42,264 nucleotides of DNA from Fidelibacterota bacterium (GCA_018650795.1 JABIFG010000071.1:1-42264); one strand, 5' to 3'. Positions 1 to 8,895 are shown, numbered from the stretch's first letter. Numbers and translations: made by a program. The notes: generated from the letters alone by a model not told the origin.

Positions 1-10
1 GAGAAGCTAC

Positions 11-106
11 ATGCCTTGTGGAAAAAAACGGAAACGGCGTAAGATCGCAACACATAAACGCAAGAAGCGTTTACGCTCCAACCGTCAAAAGAAAAAGATC
101 CGTTAG
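11..106 (+). CDS. AURKAIP1/COX24-like tiny basic ribosomal protein (bS22/mS38-like)
   Basis: A 31-residue ORF starts with MPCGKKRKRRKIATHKRKKR and is over half Lys/Arg. This composition and the KKRKR..K.ATHKRKKRLR pattern match the short AURKAIP1/COX24-domain proteins of many FCB bacteria. These are related to mitochondrial mS38 and mycobacterial bS22, which sit on the small ribosomal subunit near the decoding site. It is far below usual gene-calling length and easily missed. The GAGAAG just before the ATG is a plausible ribosome binding site. A strong terminator follows 22 bases after the stop, so the gene ends its own transcript. The ribosomal role is by family resemblance only. Confidence 0.75.
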   Translation: MPCGKKRKRRKIATHKRKKRLRSNRQKKKIR

Positions 107-128
107 GACTTTCTTAAAATTTTATATA

Positions 129-163
129 GAGGGTGGTGGAACTAGTTCCGTCACCCTCTTTTT
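129..163 (+). terminator. Rho-independent terminator between the small ribosomal gene and xseA
   Basis: GAGGGTG (129-135) pairs with CACCCTC (152-158). The intervening GGAACTAGTTCC extends the stem through two G-T wobbles, and five T follow directly (159-163). This is a canonical intrinsic terminator. It lies across the upstream in-frame GTG codons of xseA, which argues that xseA starts downstream at 178. Confidence 0.88.
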
Positions 164-177
164 GTTCTAAAAATCCT

Positions 178-1401
178 ATGGCTCAATCAGCAGAGCTCAG
201 CAACACATTTTCAGTTTCCCAGATTACAGGTCATATCCAGCATACCCTGGAAAAGGGTTTTGCATCGGTATGGGTAAAGGGAGAGATCTCAAACCTGACT
301 CGACATAGTTCTGGTCATTGGTACTTCAGCTTAAAGGACAGCGGTGCCCAGCTGGGTAGCGTCATGTTTAGGCGTCAGAATGAAGGCGTCAGGTTCGAGC
401 CTACCCACGGTATGGAAATCACTGCCCATGGGCGCATATCTGTATATCCGCCCCAGGGGAGATACCAGTTGGTTGTGGATCAAATGTTGCCAGCTGGCCA
501 GGGTGATCTCCACCTTGCTTTTGAAAACCTGAAGAAAAAACTCCATGCTGAAGGTCTCTTTGACCCTTCCCGTAAACAAAAACTACCAGCGTATCCCACT
601 AAAATAGGGATAGTGACCTCACCCACAGGGGCAGCCATTCGAGATATGATTAATATTTTGAGTCGTCGATTCCCATTGGCTGAGCTTATTCTTTTACCTG
701 TTAAGGTTCAGGGGGATGGTGCGGCAGCTGAAATTGCTAAAGCCATTGATTCCTTAAATAACATGCAGGAATGTCAGGTTCTGCTGGTCGGTAGAGGAGG
801 TGGTTCCCTGGAAGATTTATGGGCCTTCAATGAAGAAGTTGTGGCTCGAGCTATTGCAGATTCAAAAATACCCGTGGTTAGCGCTGTGGGACATGAAACG
901 GATACGACTATATCTGACTTTGTTGCAGATCATCGTGCTCCCACCCCTTCAGCAGCGGCTGAGCTGGTGGTCCCGGATCAAGTTGAGCTTACCAGATGGT
1001 TTATGCAGGTTGAGCAGTCACTACACTCTAACATTCGCGGAAGAATTGAGCGCTATGATCAGCGTCTAGATGCTATAGCCAGATCTTATGCTTTAAAAAG
1101 ACCTGCACTGATGATTGAGCAATTTATGCAGAAACTGGATCAATTTGAGGATAGATCCATTCGGTCAACTCAGGAGAAAATTGCTATAGTAACTGCCAGA
1201 CTGGACAATTTGTCTGTTTCTGTTGTAGCCTTAAATCCTCTTAATATCCTTGATAAGGGTTATGCAGTCATCAGTGGTGCTGAAGGATCTGTGATACGCT
1301 CCATCGATGAAATATCAGATGGTTCTGAGCTCCACTTGCGTATGAAGGATGGTGAAATTAGCTCCATTGCCAGCGCAGTAAAAAAAAGAAAAATAAAGTG
1401 A
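178..1401 (+). CDS. xseA: Exodeoxyribonuclease VII large subunit
   Basis: The catalytic subunit of exonuclease VII, which degrades single-stranded DNA into oligonucleotides in the cytoplasm. From ATG 178 it has 407 residues, close to the usual family length. Residues about 10-110 form the OB-fold DNA-binding region (VKGEISN, GHWYFSLKD). The catalytic domain follows, with TSPTGAAIRDM near 147, GRGGGSLEDLWAFNEE from 205 and GHETDTTISDF around 238-248, then a coiled-coil region and a C-terminal KGYAVI segment. An in-frame GTG at 133 would add 15 residues, but it falls inside a terminator hairpin, so 178 is preferred although no clear Shine-Dalgarno precedes it. xseB follows 31 bases later. Confidence 0.95.
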   Translation: MAQSAELSNTFSVSQITGHIQHTLEKGFASVWVKGEISNLTRHSSGHWYFSLKDSGAQLGSVMFRRQNEGVRFEPTHGMEITAHGRISVYPPQGRYQLVVDQMLPAGQGDLHLAFENLKKKLHAEGLFDPSRKQKLPAYPTKIGIVTSPTGAAIRDMINILSRRFPLAELILLPVKVQGDGAAAEIAKAIDSLNNMQECQVLLVGRGGGSLEDLWAFNEEVVARAIADSKIPVVSAVGHETDTTISDFVADHRAPTPSAAAELVVPDQVELTRWFMQVEQSLHSNIRGRIERYDQRLDAIARSYALKRPALMIEQFMQKLDQFEDRSIRSTQEKIAIVTARLDNLSVSVVALNPLNILDKGYAVISGAEGSVIRSIDEISDGSELHLRMKDGEISSIASAVKKRKIK

Positions 1402-1432
1402 CATCAACCAGAGGGAGTTTCTAAATTTAATT

Positions 1433-1657
1433 ATGAGTGAAAAAGACAAATCATTTGAAGACCTCATGCAAGAGCTCGAGACTCTGGTGTCCAAGCTGGA
1501 AGGTGAGGATCTGAAGTTAGATGATGCTATCAAGCAAAATGAACGCGCATTGAAGTTAATCCACCTGTGTCGTGATCGTCTTGATTCTGCCAGACAGAAG
1601 ATTGATAAGCTGGTTTCTACAGCAGACGGTGGTTTTGAAAAGCAAGCGCTGGACTAA
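1433..1657 (+). CDS. xseB: Exodeoxyribonuclease VII small subunit
   Basis: A 74-residue, mostly helical protein with the family pattern SFEDLMQELETLVSKLE followed by L.LDDAI....RALKL...C...L..A..KI. In exonuclease VII, several small subunits wrap the helical stalk of XseA. It lies directly downstream of xseA and 19 bases before nadK, so the three genes are probably one transcript. GAGGGAG about 18 bases before the ATG is rather distant for a ribosome binding site. Confidence 0.93.
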   Translation: MSEKDKSFEDLMQELETLVSKLEGEDLKLDDAIKQNERALKLIHLCRDRLDSARQKIDKLVSTADGGFEKQALD

Positions 1658-1676
1658 GGCTTCACCCGGGGATATC

Positions 1677-2543
1677 ATGAAATTTGCAATATGGGGTTTT
1701 CAAAGTGATGCGGAGATTAAGTCATATGTGGAAGAGATTCTTGACAAGCTCCTCCTCGAAGGCCATGAATTATTCATACTAGATAGCTTCGCTCAACAAA
1801 TCGAGTGCCACAACCCTGAAGTAAATATTATTAATGAGAATGCTATTCCTCGCGATACTGACTTTATCATATCCATTGGAGGGGATGGAACTCTGCTTTC
1901 CTCCGCACAGGCGGTTATGCGTACACCCATACCAATTCTGGGGATTAACCTGGGAAGTCTTGGTTTCCTGACTACGCTGGAACGTGATTGGCAATCTGGG
2001 CTTGACGATATCCTGAAAGGTCACTATCAGATTGAAGAGCGTATGGTGCTGAATTGTCGTCTGGAGTTCGATGATGGCAGCGAAGAAACTCTGTGGGCCT
2101 TAAATGATGTTGTGATCGAAAGAGCCGATGTATTCAATTTGCTGGCAACTGAAGTTCGGGTGGGGGAAGAATTACTCAATCGATATCTTTCTGACGGACT
2201 CATTCTCTCAACGCCAACGGGTTCAACAGCTTATGCACTATCTGCCGGTGGACCTATCATTGATCCCAGCCTGGAGGCCATCTCCATTACGCCCATTTCT
2301 CCACACACACTTTCAGTTCGGCCGGTTGTCTTAACGGGTGAAAAAAGTATTTATGTTACTTTAAGTAATCCTGAGACTCAAGCACACCTTCATATTGATG
2401 GCAAAGATACCAGACATATTGATGGAAACCTCCGTATACGTATTCGTCCCAGCTCTTATCGTATCGAATTAGTGGTTGCGCAGGGGAATACATTTTATGA
2501 AAAGCTTCGAAAAAAACTAAATTGGGGACAACGCTCTAGCTGA
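1677..2543 (+). CDS. nadK: NAD kinase
   Basis: Phosphorylates NAD+ to NADP+ in the cytosol. From ATG 1677 the protein has 288 residues. It shows the GGDGT motif at 68-72 with the presumed catalytic Asp70, the ND pair at 143-144 in ALNDVVIER, and TGSTAY at 181-186, which in the family binds the nucleotide; the all-beta C-terminal domain follows. An upstream in-frame ATG at 1572 would overlap xseB in another frame and adds unrelated residues, so it is rejected. The stop is 8 bases from the end of the convergent CoA-binding gene, with no obvious terminator between them. Confidence 0.95.
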   Translation: MKFAIWGFQSDAEIKSYVEEILDKLLLEGHELFILDSFAQQIECHNPEVNIINENAIPRDTDFIISIGGDGTLLSSAQAVMRTPIPILGINLGSLGFLTTLERDWQSGLDDILKGHYQIEERMVLNCRLEFDDGSEETLWALNDVVIERADVFNLLATEVRVGEELLNRYLSDGLILSTPTGSTAYALSAGGPIIDPSLEAISITPISPHTLSVRPVVLTGEKSIYVTLSNPETQAHLHIDGKDTRHIDGNLRIRIRPSSYRIELVVAQGNTFYEKLRKKLNWGQRSS

Positions 2544-2551
2544 TTATCAGG

Positions 2552-2947
2552 TTATTTAATCTGACGGTGGACTCTGTAAATACAGTCATTCATAACAACA
2601 GGGATCCCAGCACTATTGACCATTTGGGCGGCTTCTTCATTATAGACATTATCCTGCATCCAGATCAATTTTAAAGCAGATTTCTTCAAGGAACTTTCCA
2701 CAATGGGGATGACCTGATCAGATCTTCTAAAGATATTCACAATATCAATTTCTGAATCAATACTTTCAACATCAGGATAACATTTTAGCCCGAACAATTC
2801 ACTGTGTCCGGGATTGACGGGTATAACCGTATAGCCCTCTGCGATTAAATATTTGCTGATCCAGTTGCTGGGGCGGGCAGAATTCGGTGATGCTCCAACC
2901 ACTGCAATGGTCTTACTGTCTAAAAGAATCTGATGATGGTCAAGCAT
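2552..2947 (-). CDS. CoA-binding protein (YccU-like Rossmann fold)
   Basis: A single-domain protein of 131 residues. The N-terminal Rossmann segment has IAVVGASPN (about 14-22), then YTVIPVNPG, a YPDVESI stretch, and the later IWMQDNVYNEEAA segment typical of the CoA_binding_2 family. Members bind CoA or nucleotides, but a reaction is not known. The ATG shares one base with the stop of the upstream proline dehydrogenase gene (TGATG), so translation is probably coupled. It is the last gene of a three-gene minus-strand unit. Confidence in family is good; confidence in role is low. Confidence 0.85.
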   Translation of the reverse strand: MLDHHQILLDSKTIAVVGASPNSARPSNWISKYLIAEGYTVIPVNPGHSELFGLKCYPDVESIDSEIDIVNIFRRSDQVIPIVESSLKKSALKLIWMQDNVYNEEAAQMVNSAGIPVVMNDCIYRVHRQIK

Positions 2948-3843
2948 CAGTTTTTTACAAATAGGTTTTTGAGTACATAACCGGCAACATCGGGATTTTC
3001 TTTCAGGCGTCTACTGGAATAGGCGTACCATTCACTCCCGAAGGGGACATAAATGCGCACTCGGTGACCCATACTGATCAAGGCTTCCAGTCTTTTTACA
3101 ATTGGGACACCCAGGAGTGCTTGAAATTCATATTTGTCAGCAGATATGTTCAATTCGTCAATGAGTCTGAGGGATTCATCGATTAAAAAGGGATCATGGG
3201 TTGCGATGCCCACATAGGCGCCCTGTTCCAACATTTCTCGCACTAGTTTGATATAATTATGGCGAACTTCATCTGCATCCTGATAGGCGATCTGCGGTGA
3301 TTCTTTATAGATGCCTTTACAGATTCGTAAATTCCCAGAACTTGTAGCAATTTTTTTCACATCATCCAGACTGCGATGCATATAGGCTTGAATCACAGTT
3401 CCCAATTGGGGATACTGGTCTCTTAGACGCTCATACATTTCAAGGGTTTTATCCGTATATGGGGAATCCTCCATATCGATTCGAATAAAGACACCTGATT
3501 CATGGGCTTTTTGAACGATAGCAGCAATGAATTCAAATGCCATATCATAGGACAGACCCAAGCCCATGGCTGTCGGCTTCAGAGAGATATTTTTTTCAAT
3601 ATTACTTTTACTGACCTCTGTAATCAAATCAAGATAGGAATCGCATGCTTCCCTGGCCTGGTCATTGGTGGTAACGGATTCTCCCAGTATATCCACGGTG
3701 GTTAGAAAGCCTTGTGCATTGAGCTGCTTACAAGTAGCCATGGCAGAGGGCGTATCTTCACCGGCGATATAGCGTTTTGAAATCATTTTGACTATAAATC
3801 TGGGAGCCAGTGGCATCAGCGCGACGATCAGTTTATTGAACAC
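2947..3843 (-). CDS. Proline dehydrogenase (monofunctional PRODH family)
   Basis: FAD-dependent oxidation of proline to pyrroline-5-carboxylate is the expected reaction. The 298-residue protein is the length of stand-alone bacterial PRODH. It has the TIM-barrel motifs seen in the family: ISLKPTAMGLGLS, FIRIDMEDSPYTD, QAYMHRSLDD, RICKGIYKE, VGIATHDPFL, YEFQALLGV, and near the end RIYVPFGSEWYAYSSRRLKENP, which carries the conserved substrate-binding arginines. The GTG start at 3843 is preceded by GGAGGAG, a strong ribosome binding site; the nearby ATG is out of frame. No pyrroline-5-carboxylate dehydrogenase gene lies in the window. It is downstream of an acetyltransferase gene (41 bases) and coupled to the CoA-binding gene. 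Confidence 0.9.
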   Translation of the reverse strand: MFNKLIVALMPLAPRFIVKMISKRYIAGEDTPSAMATCKQLNAQGFLTTVDILGESVTTNDQAREACDSYLDLITEVSKSNIEKNISLKPTAMGLGLSYDMAFEFIAAIVQKAHESGVFIRIDMEDSPYTDKTLEMYERLRDQYPQLGTVIQAYMHRSLDDVKKIATSSGNLRICKGIYKESPQIAYQDADEVRHNYIKLVREMLEQGAYVGIATHDPFLIDESLRLIDELNISADKYEFQALLGVPIVKRLEALISMGHRVRIYVPFGSEWYAYSSRRLKENPDVAGYVLKNLFVKN

Positions 3844-3884
3844 ATCTCCTCCGAAAAATTTTAATCAGCTTCAGTCAAATTCGC

Positions 3885-4463
3885 TCAGCGCAGTGGGCGC
3901 TGATAGTATTCGAAGACTTTGCCAGTATCGTGCCAATTGGGGTATTTTTGCAGAACGCGGGTATGGAGGGAAAAACGCTTAGAAACGCCTTCACGGACAT
4001 GTCCGGAAACGTAGAGGTAGCCGCGTTTTTTAAGCCAATTCAGATATACTTTCTTCAACATCTTTGCATAACCCTGACCCTGATGCCTCTCTTCAAAGAT
4101 AAAGGCATAGGTATAGATGGTTTCGTGGTCGCCCAGAGTCGGATCTAGTGATGCCCATTGTTCATCGCTAAAATTCTCTAAAGGGACTCCCACCAGAAAG
4201 CCAATAATTTCATCTCGCAACACACCAACAAAGGGTAGCGTGTGAGGATGATTAAAGTACTTCCAGACTGTTTTTTTTGTGAAGGCTGTGGCCGCGCCAA
4301 AGGGTTTTATCAGACCTTGTGAAATTTTGATGATTTGATCGGCATCTTTTGCAGATAGGGCCTGGATGAGCTTTATCTGAAAGTTCAGGGTCGCAGCAAT
4401 GAGGGCGACCTCAGATCGACTGGGTGTTTTAGCAGGTGGTTTGAAAAATTCCAATTGTGACAT
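3885..4463 (-). CDS. GNAT-family N-acetyltransferase
   Basis: A 192-residue protein with a GNAT fold in its second half. The acetyl-CoA pyrophosphate-binding motif is R126-H-Q-G-Q-G131, followed by YAKML. Before it are the beta strands FVGVLRDEIIGFLVG and TYAFIFEERH that normally pack against the cofactor. The first 60 residues are helical and unassigned. The acceptor cannot be told from sequence. It is the first gene of a minus-strand unit that continues into proline dehydrogenase, and its start faces the metallo-hydrolase gene across a 196-base divergent intergenic region. Confidence 0.85.
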   Translation of the reverse strand: MSQLEFFKPPAKTPSRSEVALIAATLNFQIKLIQALSAKDADQIIKISQGLIKPFGAATAFTKKTVWKYFNHPHTLPFVGVLRDEIIGFLVGVPLENFSDEQWASLDPTLGDHETIYTYAFIFEERHQGQGYAKMLKKVYLNWLKKRGYLYVSGHVREGVSKRFSLHTRVLQKYPNWHDTGKVFEYYQRPLR

Positions 4464-4659
4464 GGTGTATAAGGTTAAAAGTGTGCTTCACTCCTGGCCA
4501 ATTGTTTTCAGGAATATAAGAATTTAGACCTGAAGTGAAAGAGTAGGTATGCCCCGGGAACATTTTTCCAACATAGTTTTTAGTTGAATTGGCTCAGGTG
4601 CATCCTAATTTGAAAATAATGAAGTGTTCACTCTCAATGCAAAGGATCGACGACGTTAA
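4464..4659. other. Divergent intergenic region, 196 bases
   Basis: This gap separates the minus-strand acetyltransferase unit from the plus-strand metallo-hydrolase unit and so should hold promoters for both. I see no convincing -35/-10 pair, no hairpin with a T-run and no RNA gene. CTTCACT and AGTGAA form only a loose distant dyad. Confidence 0.5.
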
Positions 4660-5436
4660 ATGCTAAAATTGTTCATGCTGGGAAGTGGTAGTGGTGGAAA
4701 CGCCTGTGTGGTTCAAAATGAGAATACCATGATCCTCATTGACGCCGGATTCAGCGGAGCAGAAATACGTCGACGGATGCAGCTGGTTGGACTTGAACCT
4801 GATGACCTGGAAGCCTGCCTGATCACCCATGAACATGGTGATCATATAAAGGGAGCCAGTATTCTATCTCGGCGTCATAGGGTCCCGCTGCTCATGCATC
4901 CCGCTACAAAACGAGCTGGTCGAAAAAAATTTAGTGGTTCAGAAAGAATGCGCCATTTTGAAATGAAGGAAGTGATGGAATTGGGCTCATTGACCGTTAC
5001 TAGTGTGCCCACCCTGCATGATTCTGCAAGTTCTACCGGCTTTCTGGTGGAAAGTGGTGGCGTTAGTCTGGGATATCTGACGGACCTGGGTGCTGTAACC
5101 GAAGATAATTTCCTGGCTATGCGACAAGCCGACTTTCTAATCATGGAAGCTAATCATGATCGTGACATGCTCTGGAATGGACCTTACCCACCTCATCTCA
5201 AGGCTCGAGTGGATAGCCGTGTCGGTCATCTGTCCAATAAAGACAGTGCTGAATTTATCGCGCTTTTAGCTGAACTGGGTAATCTCAATGGAGTGATGTT
5301 AGCCCATTTGAGTGAAAAAAATAATGATCCTGATCTGGCATTGTCTGTGGTTACGGAGAGACAGAAGCGGGAAATAAATATTCTCCTGGCGCGCCAGGAT
5401 CAACCTTCTAAACCAATTGAAGTGGAGAAAAAATGA
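4660..5436 (+). CDS. Metallo-beta-lactamase-fold hydrolase, YycJ/WalJ-like
   Basis: A cytoplasmic MBL-fold protein of 258 residues. It begins with LGSGSGGNACVVQN, followed by ILIDAGFSG and the metal-binding motif H57-E-H59-G-D61-H62. Later FLIMEANHD and a final MLAHLSEKNND histidine strand complete the expected two-metal site. The GSGSGGN start and overall layout match the YycJ (WalJ) group, proposed to act on DNA or nucleic-acid phosphodiesters. Its stop overlaps the ATG of the next gene (ATGA), so it is co-translated with a lipoprotein cyclophilin. The precise substrate is unknown. Confidence 0.9.
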   Translation: MLKLFMLGSGSGGNACVVQNENTMILIDAGFSGAEIRRRMQLVGLEPDDLEACLITHEHGDHIKGASILSRRHRVPLLMHPATKRAGRKKFSGSERMRHFEMKEVMELGSLTVTSVPTLHDSASSTGFLVESGGVSLGYLTDLGAVTEDNFLAMRQADFLIMEANHDRDMLWNGPYPPHLKARVDSRVGHLSNKDSAEFIALLAELGNLNGVMLAHLSEKNNDPDLALSVVTERQKREINILLARQDQPSKPIEVEKK

Positions 5437-6035
5437 AAAAAAGAATGAGCTACCGTATTGTGCTTATCGTCCTGGCCATGATTGTCTTGTCAGCATGTGG
5501 TAAAAAGCCGGTAGATCCTGAAACAGCTTTCGTTAAAATGGAAACCAGTATGGGTGATATTTATATAGACCTCTACGAGACTGAAACACCACTTCACGCA
5601 GCAAATTTTAAAAAGTTGTCTGCTGAAGGTGCCTATGATGGTATTTATTTTCACCGTGTAATTCCTGGCTTCGTGGTTCAGGGCGGTGATCCCAACACGC
5701 GTGATAATGATAATAGGTCTGATGATGGTCAGGGTATGATTGGTGAAAGAGTCCTGGCTGAGATCGGTCAACCTCACTTGCGTGGTACTCTTGGTGCAGC
5801 ACGGACTCCTGATAACGTTAACCCTGAGCGATTGTCCAGTGGCAGTCAGTTTTACTTTTGTTTAGCCCGCTTAAGTCAACTTGATGGAGGCTATACAGTA
5901 TTTGGAAATGTTGTTAAGGGTATGGATGTGGTGGATGAAATCCCAAAATTGAAACGCGATAGAAATGATAGTCCACTTGAATCAGTTACCATCCTTAAAA
6001 CCACGCTCATCAATCCAGAGGATGTACCGAAGTAG
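5433..6035 (+). CDS. Lipoprotein cyclophilin-type peptidyl-prolyl cis-trans isomerase
   Basis: Residues 1-22 form a lipoprotein signal peptide (positively charged start, hydrophobic core, lipobox LSAC with Cys22). The mature protein is therefore expected to be membrane-anchored in the periplasm. The cyclophilin domain spans about 32-195: VKMETSMGDIYIDLYE, then YFHRVIPGFVVQGGDP with the catalytic-type arginine, GTLGAAR, SQFYFCLA and YTVFGNVVKGMDVVD. It would catalyse proline isomerisation during folding of exported proteins. ATGA overlap with the upstream MBL-fold gene and a 3-base gap to the patatin gene indicate one operon. Confidence 0.92.
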   Translation: MKKRMSYRIVLIVLAMIVLSACGKKPVDPETAFVKMETSMGDIYIDLYETETPLHAANFKKLSAEGAYDGIYFHRVIPGFVVQGGDPNTRDNDNRSDDGQGMIGERVLAEIGQPHLRGTLGAARTPDNVNPERLSSGSQFYFCLARLSQLDGGYTVFGNVVKGMDVVDEIPKLKRDRNDSPLESVTILKTTLINPEDVPK

Positions 6036-6038
6036 CTT

Positions 6039-6950
6039 ATGGCCCGTCCCAGCTTTGGTTTGGCTTTAGGCGGTGGGGGAGCCCGGGGGTTTGCCCATAT
6101 TGGAGTTCTCCAACGTCTTGAAGAAATCGGGATTCGACCTGATTACATAACTGGATCCAGCATGGGTGCTCTGGTAGCTGCTACCTATATCAAAATGGGG
6201 AGCGCTGCAGCTACATGGACTGAACTCGATGGGATGACAGATAGTGAGGCATTTCGCAAACTTGGGATGCATCTCATTAATGTTAAGGGCCGGGGGGGTG
6301 AATCTTTCTGGCATCAAGTATCTTCAGCGATTCAGGATCGAATTGTAATCAATCTGGCACATTCAAAGCCCGGATTGGTACGTCCCGATCGTGTAGAAGA
6401 TGCTGTCAAGTATGTGATTACCGAAGATTCCTGGTTTGATTCCGGAACCGAGTTGGGCATTGTTGCCACTGATTTGTACTCAGGTGAAGATGTTTACTTT
6501 ACAGAAGGTCCGCTATTACCGGCCGTTATGGCTTCCATTGCTATCCCAGGTTTTTTACCTCCAGTCTATCATGAGGGCAAAACGCTTGTAGATGGTGGTG
6601 TCTCTCAACAGGTACCTATTCGTATGGCTCGTGAAATGGGTGCAGATTTTGTGATGGCAGTAGACGTTGGACAAGACATTAATCCCATTACTGACATGGA
6701 CAATGCCATGGCGATTATGAGCCAAAGTGAGAATATCAGATCATGTCATTACCGCGACATGTTAAACCGTGAAGCTGATGTACTTTTACTCCCAGAAATG
6801 CCAGGCGTACATTGGTCAGCTTATGATCAACGGGAAGCTTTTGTTGATCTTGGAATCACCGCTTTTGATGAACGACGCGTAACCTTTGAGAAAGCCTGGT
6901 ATCAAAGTAAACACCCCATATGGGGACGGATAAAAAGTCTCTTTAGTTAA
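6039..6950 (+). CDS. Patatin-like phospholipase
   Basis: A lipid acyl hydrolase of the patatin family, 303 residues, with no export signal. The oxyanion loop GGGGARG is at 11-17, the nucleophile elbow G39-S-S41-M-G43 carries the presumed catalytic Ser41, and D185-G-G187 supplies the catalytic Asp. These three form the Ser-Asp dyad arrangement of RssA/YchK-type bacterial patatins. The C-terminal 100 residues (DVGQDINP onward) are conserved in style with that group. The gene begins 3 bases after the cyclophilin stop; a new gene for DsbD starts 41 bases after its end. Confidence 0.92.
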   Translation: MARPSFGLALGGGGARGFAHIGVLQRLEEIGIRPDYITGSSMGALVAATYIKMGSAAATWTELDGMTDSEAFRKLGMHLINVKGRGGESFWHQVSSAIQDRIVINLAHSKPGLVRPDRVEDAVKYVITEDSWFDSGTELGIVATDLYSGEDVYFTEGPLLPAVMASIAIPGFLPPVYHEGKTLVDGGVSQQVPIRMAREMGADFVMAVDVGQDINPITDMDNAMAIMSQSENIRSCHYRDMLNREADVLLLPEMPGVHWSAYDQREAFVDLGITAFDERRVTFEKAWYQSKHPIWGRIKSLFS

Positions 6951-6991
6951 TTATGGAGATCAACTCAAATGAGTAAGGATTAATTGTCATC

Positions 6992-8779
6992 ATGCGTCAA
7001 TCTTTCAAACTATTTTTGCCTGTTATTCTGGTTTTATTTTCAATGAATCTCTGGGGACAACAGTCACCCCAGGAAATATTAACTGCAGAATTTATTTCAA
7101 GCCAGAGTGCAGCTATGGCAGGGGAGACACTTGATGTTGCCTTAATTGTAGACATCCAGCACCCCTGGCACGTTTACGCTCCCATGGGAAATGACGAATT
7201 TACCATCCCGGTATCACCATCAATTAGTGCTGATGGAAAACCATTTAAAGTGGGGAAGTGGATCTATCCAGAACCTGAGATGATCTCCGTGGCAGGTGTG
7301 GAAGAACCCGCTGGAGTTTATGGTGGACGTATCACGATTCGCACTACTCTGGAGCTCGCTCAAGACATTACTGACCCACTTCAGATTGAGGGTGAGGTCT
7401 ATTATCAGGCTTGTGATGATGCCCAATGTCTGATACCTGCTACGATAAATTTCTCATATACTCTACCTGTGGTTGATGATACAGGTCAACGTATGGCAAC
7501 GCATTCCGAGCATTTCCAGAAAATGGTTCCACAGGCTGCCATGGAGTCAATGTCAGAAACCGCTTCTGAAGAGGATGAAATATCAGGCCTGGTGGATAAC
7601 TATGGAATATTTCTAACCTACTTCATCATTTTCTTTGGTGGACTGGCTTTAAACCTGACCCCCTGTGTTTATCCATTAATCCCCATTACCATCAGTTTCT
7701 TTGGAGGCCAGGAAACCAGCAAGGGTCGTACCTTCTGGATGGCCTTAGCCTATGTATTGGGCATTGCTGTAACGTATTCGATTCTGGGTGTCGTTGCCGC
7801 ACTGGGTGGAGGTCTGTTTGGAGCATTGCTCACCAACCCCTTCGTCCTTATAGGAATTGCCGCCATATTGGTCGGTTTATCCCTTTCCATGTTCGGTGTA
7901 TATGAATTTAGACTTCCCACTGGTTTGATGACAGCTGCCAGTCAATCAAAAGCGGGTATTTTTGGGTCATTCTTTATGGGTTTAACCCTAGGTATTGTTG
8001 CAGCTCCATGTGTTGGTCCTTTTGTGATAGGTCTGCTTACCTATGTGGCGGCTGCGCAGAGCGTAGTTCTGGGATTCACAATGTTTTTCACCCTGGCTAT
8101 GGGCCTGGGCTTACCCTATCTCTTTCTCGCTATGTATTCCAGCAAGCTATCATCCCTACCGCGTTCAGGAACCTGGATGATTGGGGTCCGAGTAATATTT
8201 GGTCTGGTACTCATCGCCATGGCTATTTATTTCCTCATGCCACTGCTAGGTGAATATGCAAATCTTGTCATGTCCATTTTCCTCATTGGCTCAGGTGTCT
8301 ACCTGATCATGTTTGACAATAGTGCTGAAGGGAATCTCGCTTTTAACAGAATCAAGCAAGCTATCGCTATCATACTCATTGTCATTGGTACCTGGATGGG
8401 TATACCTGAACCTGAGCTAAGTGGTGAGGGTATTGTGTGGGAACATCCCACCAACCAAGTAGAGTTAGAAGCCCTGCTAACATCCGATGCCCCCATAATG
8501 ATTGATGTTTATGCAGATTGGTGTATTCCTTGTAAGGAAATGGACAAATTCACGTTCCCAGATAGGGAGGTCGTCAATCTATCAAAGAAATTCACAGCTA
8601 TAAAAATTGATATGACCAGGGACACCGGAGAATTCGAGAAATATTTTTTGAAAGAATATTCCATCAAGGGAGTTCCCTCATATATCTTTTTGAAAAATGG
8701 GGTAGAGCATACATCACTTCGTTCTACTGGTTATGAAAACGCTGATGATTTTCTTAAACGAATGAAAAAAGCACTATAA
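6992..8779 (+). CDS. dsbD: Thiol:disulfide interchange protein DsbD
   Basis: Transfers reducing power from cytoplasmic thioredoxin across the inner membrane to periplasmic thiols. The 595 residues show all three DsbD modules. There is a signal peptide (about 1-22). A periplasmic alpha domain contains the pair C141-DDAQ-C146. A membrane domain of about eight helices (roughly 205-470) has Cys225 in LTPCVYP and Cys340 in AAPCVGP. A C-terminal thioredoxin domain has C511-I-P-C514. All redox cysteines expected for electron relay are present. It stands upstream of a run of exported proteins, consistent with a role in cytochrome or envelope protein maturation, which is inferred. Confidence 0.95.
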   Translation: MRQSFKLFLPVILVLFSMNLWGQQSPQEILTAEFISSQSAAMAGETLDVALIVDIQHPWHVYAPMGNDEFTIPVSPSISADGKPFKVGKWIYPEPEMISVAGVEEPAGVYGGRITIRTTLELAQDITDPLQIEGEVYYQACDDAQCLIPATINFSYTLPVVDDTGQRMATHSEHFQKMVPQAAMESMSETASEEDEISGLVDNYGIFLTYFIIFFGGLALNLTPCVYPLIPITISFFGGQETSKGRTFWMALAYVLGIAVTYSILGVVAALGGGLFGALLTNPFVLIGIAAILVGLSLSMFGVYEFRLPTGLMTAASQSKAGIFGSFFMGLTLGIVAAPCVGPFVIGLLTYVAAAQSVVLGFTMFFTLAMGLGLPYLFLAMYSSKLSSLPRSGTWMIGVRVIFGLVLIAMAIYFLMPLLGEYANLVMSIFLIGSGVYLIMFDNSAEGNLAFNRIKQAIAIILIVIGTWMGIPEPELSGEGIVWEHPTNQVELEALLTSDAPIMIDVYADWCIPCKEMDKFTFPDREVVNLSKKFTAIKIDMTRDTGEFEKYFLKEYSIKGVPSYIFLKNGVEHTSLRSTGYENADDFLKRMKKAL

Positions 8780-8845
8780 TAGGGGTGTTTCTATTGCTGT
8801 GAAATATTTGGTTACGGACAATTATGTGACTCAAGCAATTACTTA

Positions 8846-8873
8846 TTGACCTCCTATTTGTCCAGTCTAACTT
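8846..8873 (+). promoter_or_regulatory. Possible sigma-70-type promoter for the subtilase gene
   Basis: TTGACC (8846-8851) and TAACTT (8868-8873) are separated by 16 bases and lie just upstream of the subtilase ribosome binding site. The -35 match is good and the -10 match moderate. This reading is tentative. Confidence 0.3.
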
Positions 8874-8895
8874 ATCAGCTAGACCTGAGGTGGAA

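Noticed and set aside
133..177. Longer xseA starting at a GTG at 133
   Set aside because: The extra 15 residues are encoded inside a strong terminator hairpin and are not XseA-like.
1572..1676. Longer nadK beginning inside xseB
   Set aside because: The added 35 residues overlap xseB in another frame; a good ATG begins at 1677 with the normal NAD kinase N-terminus.
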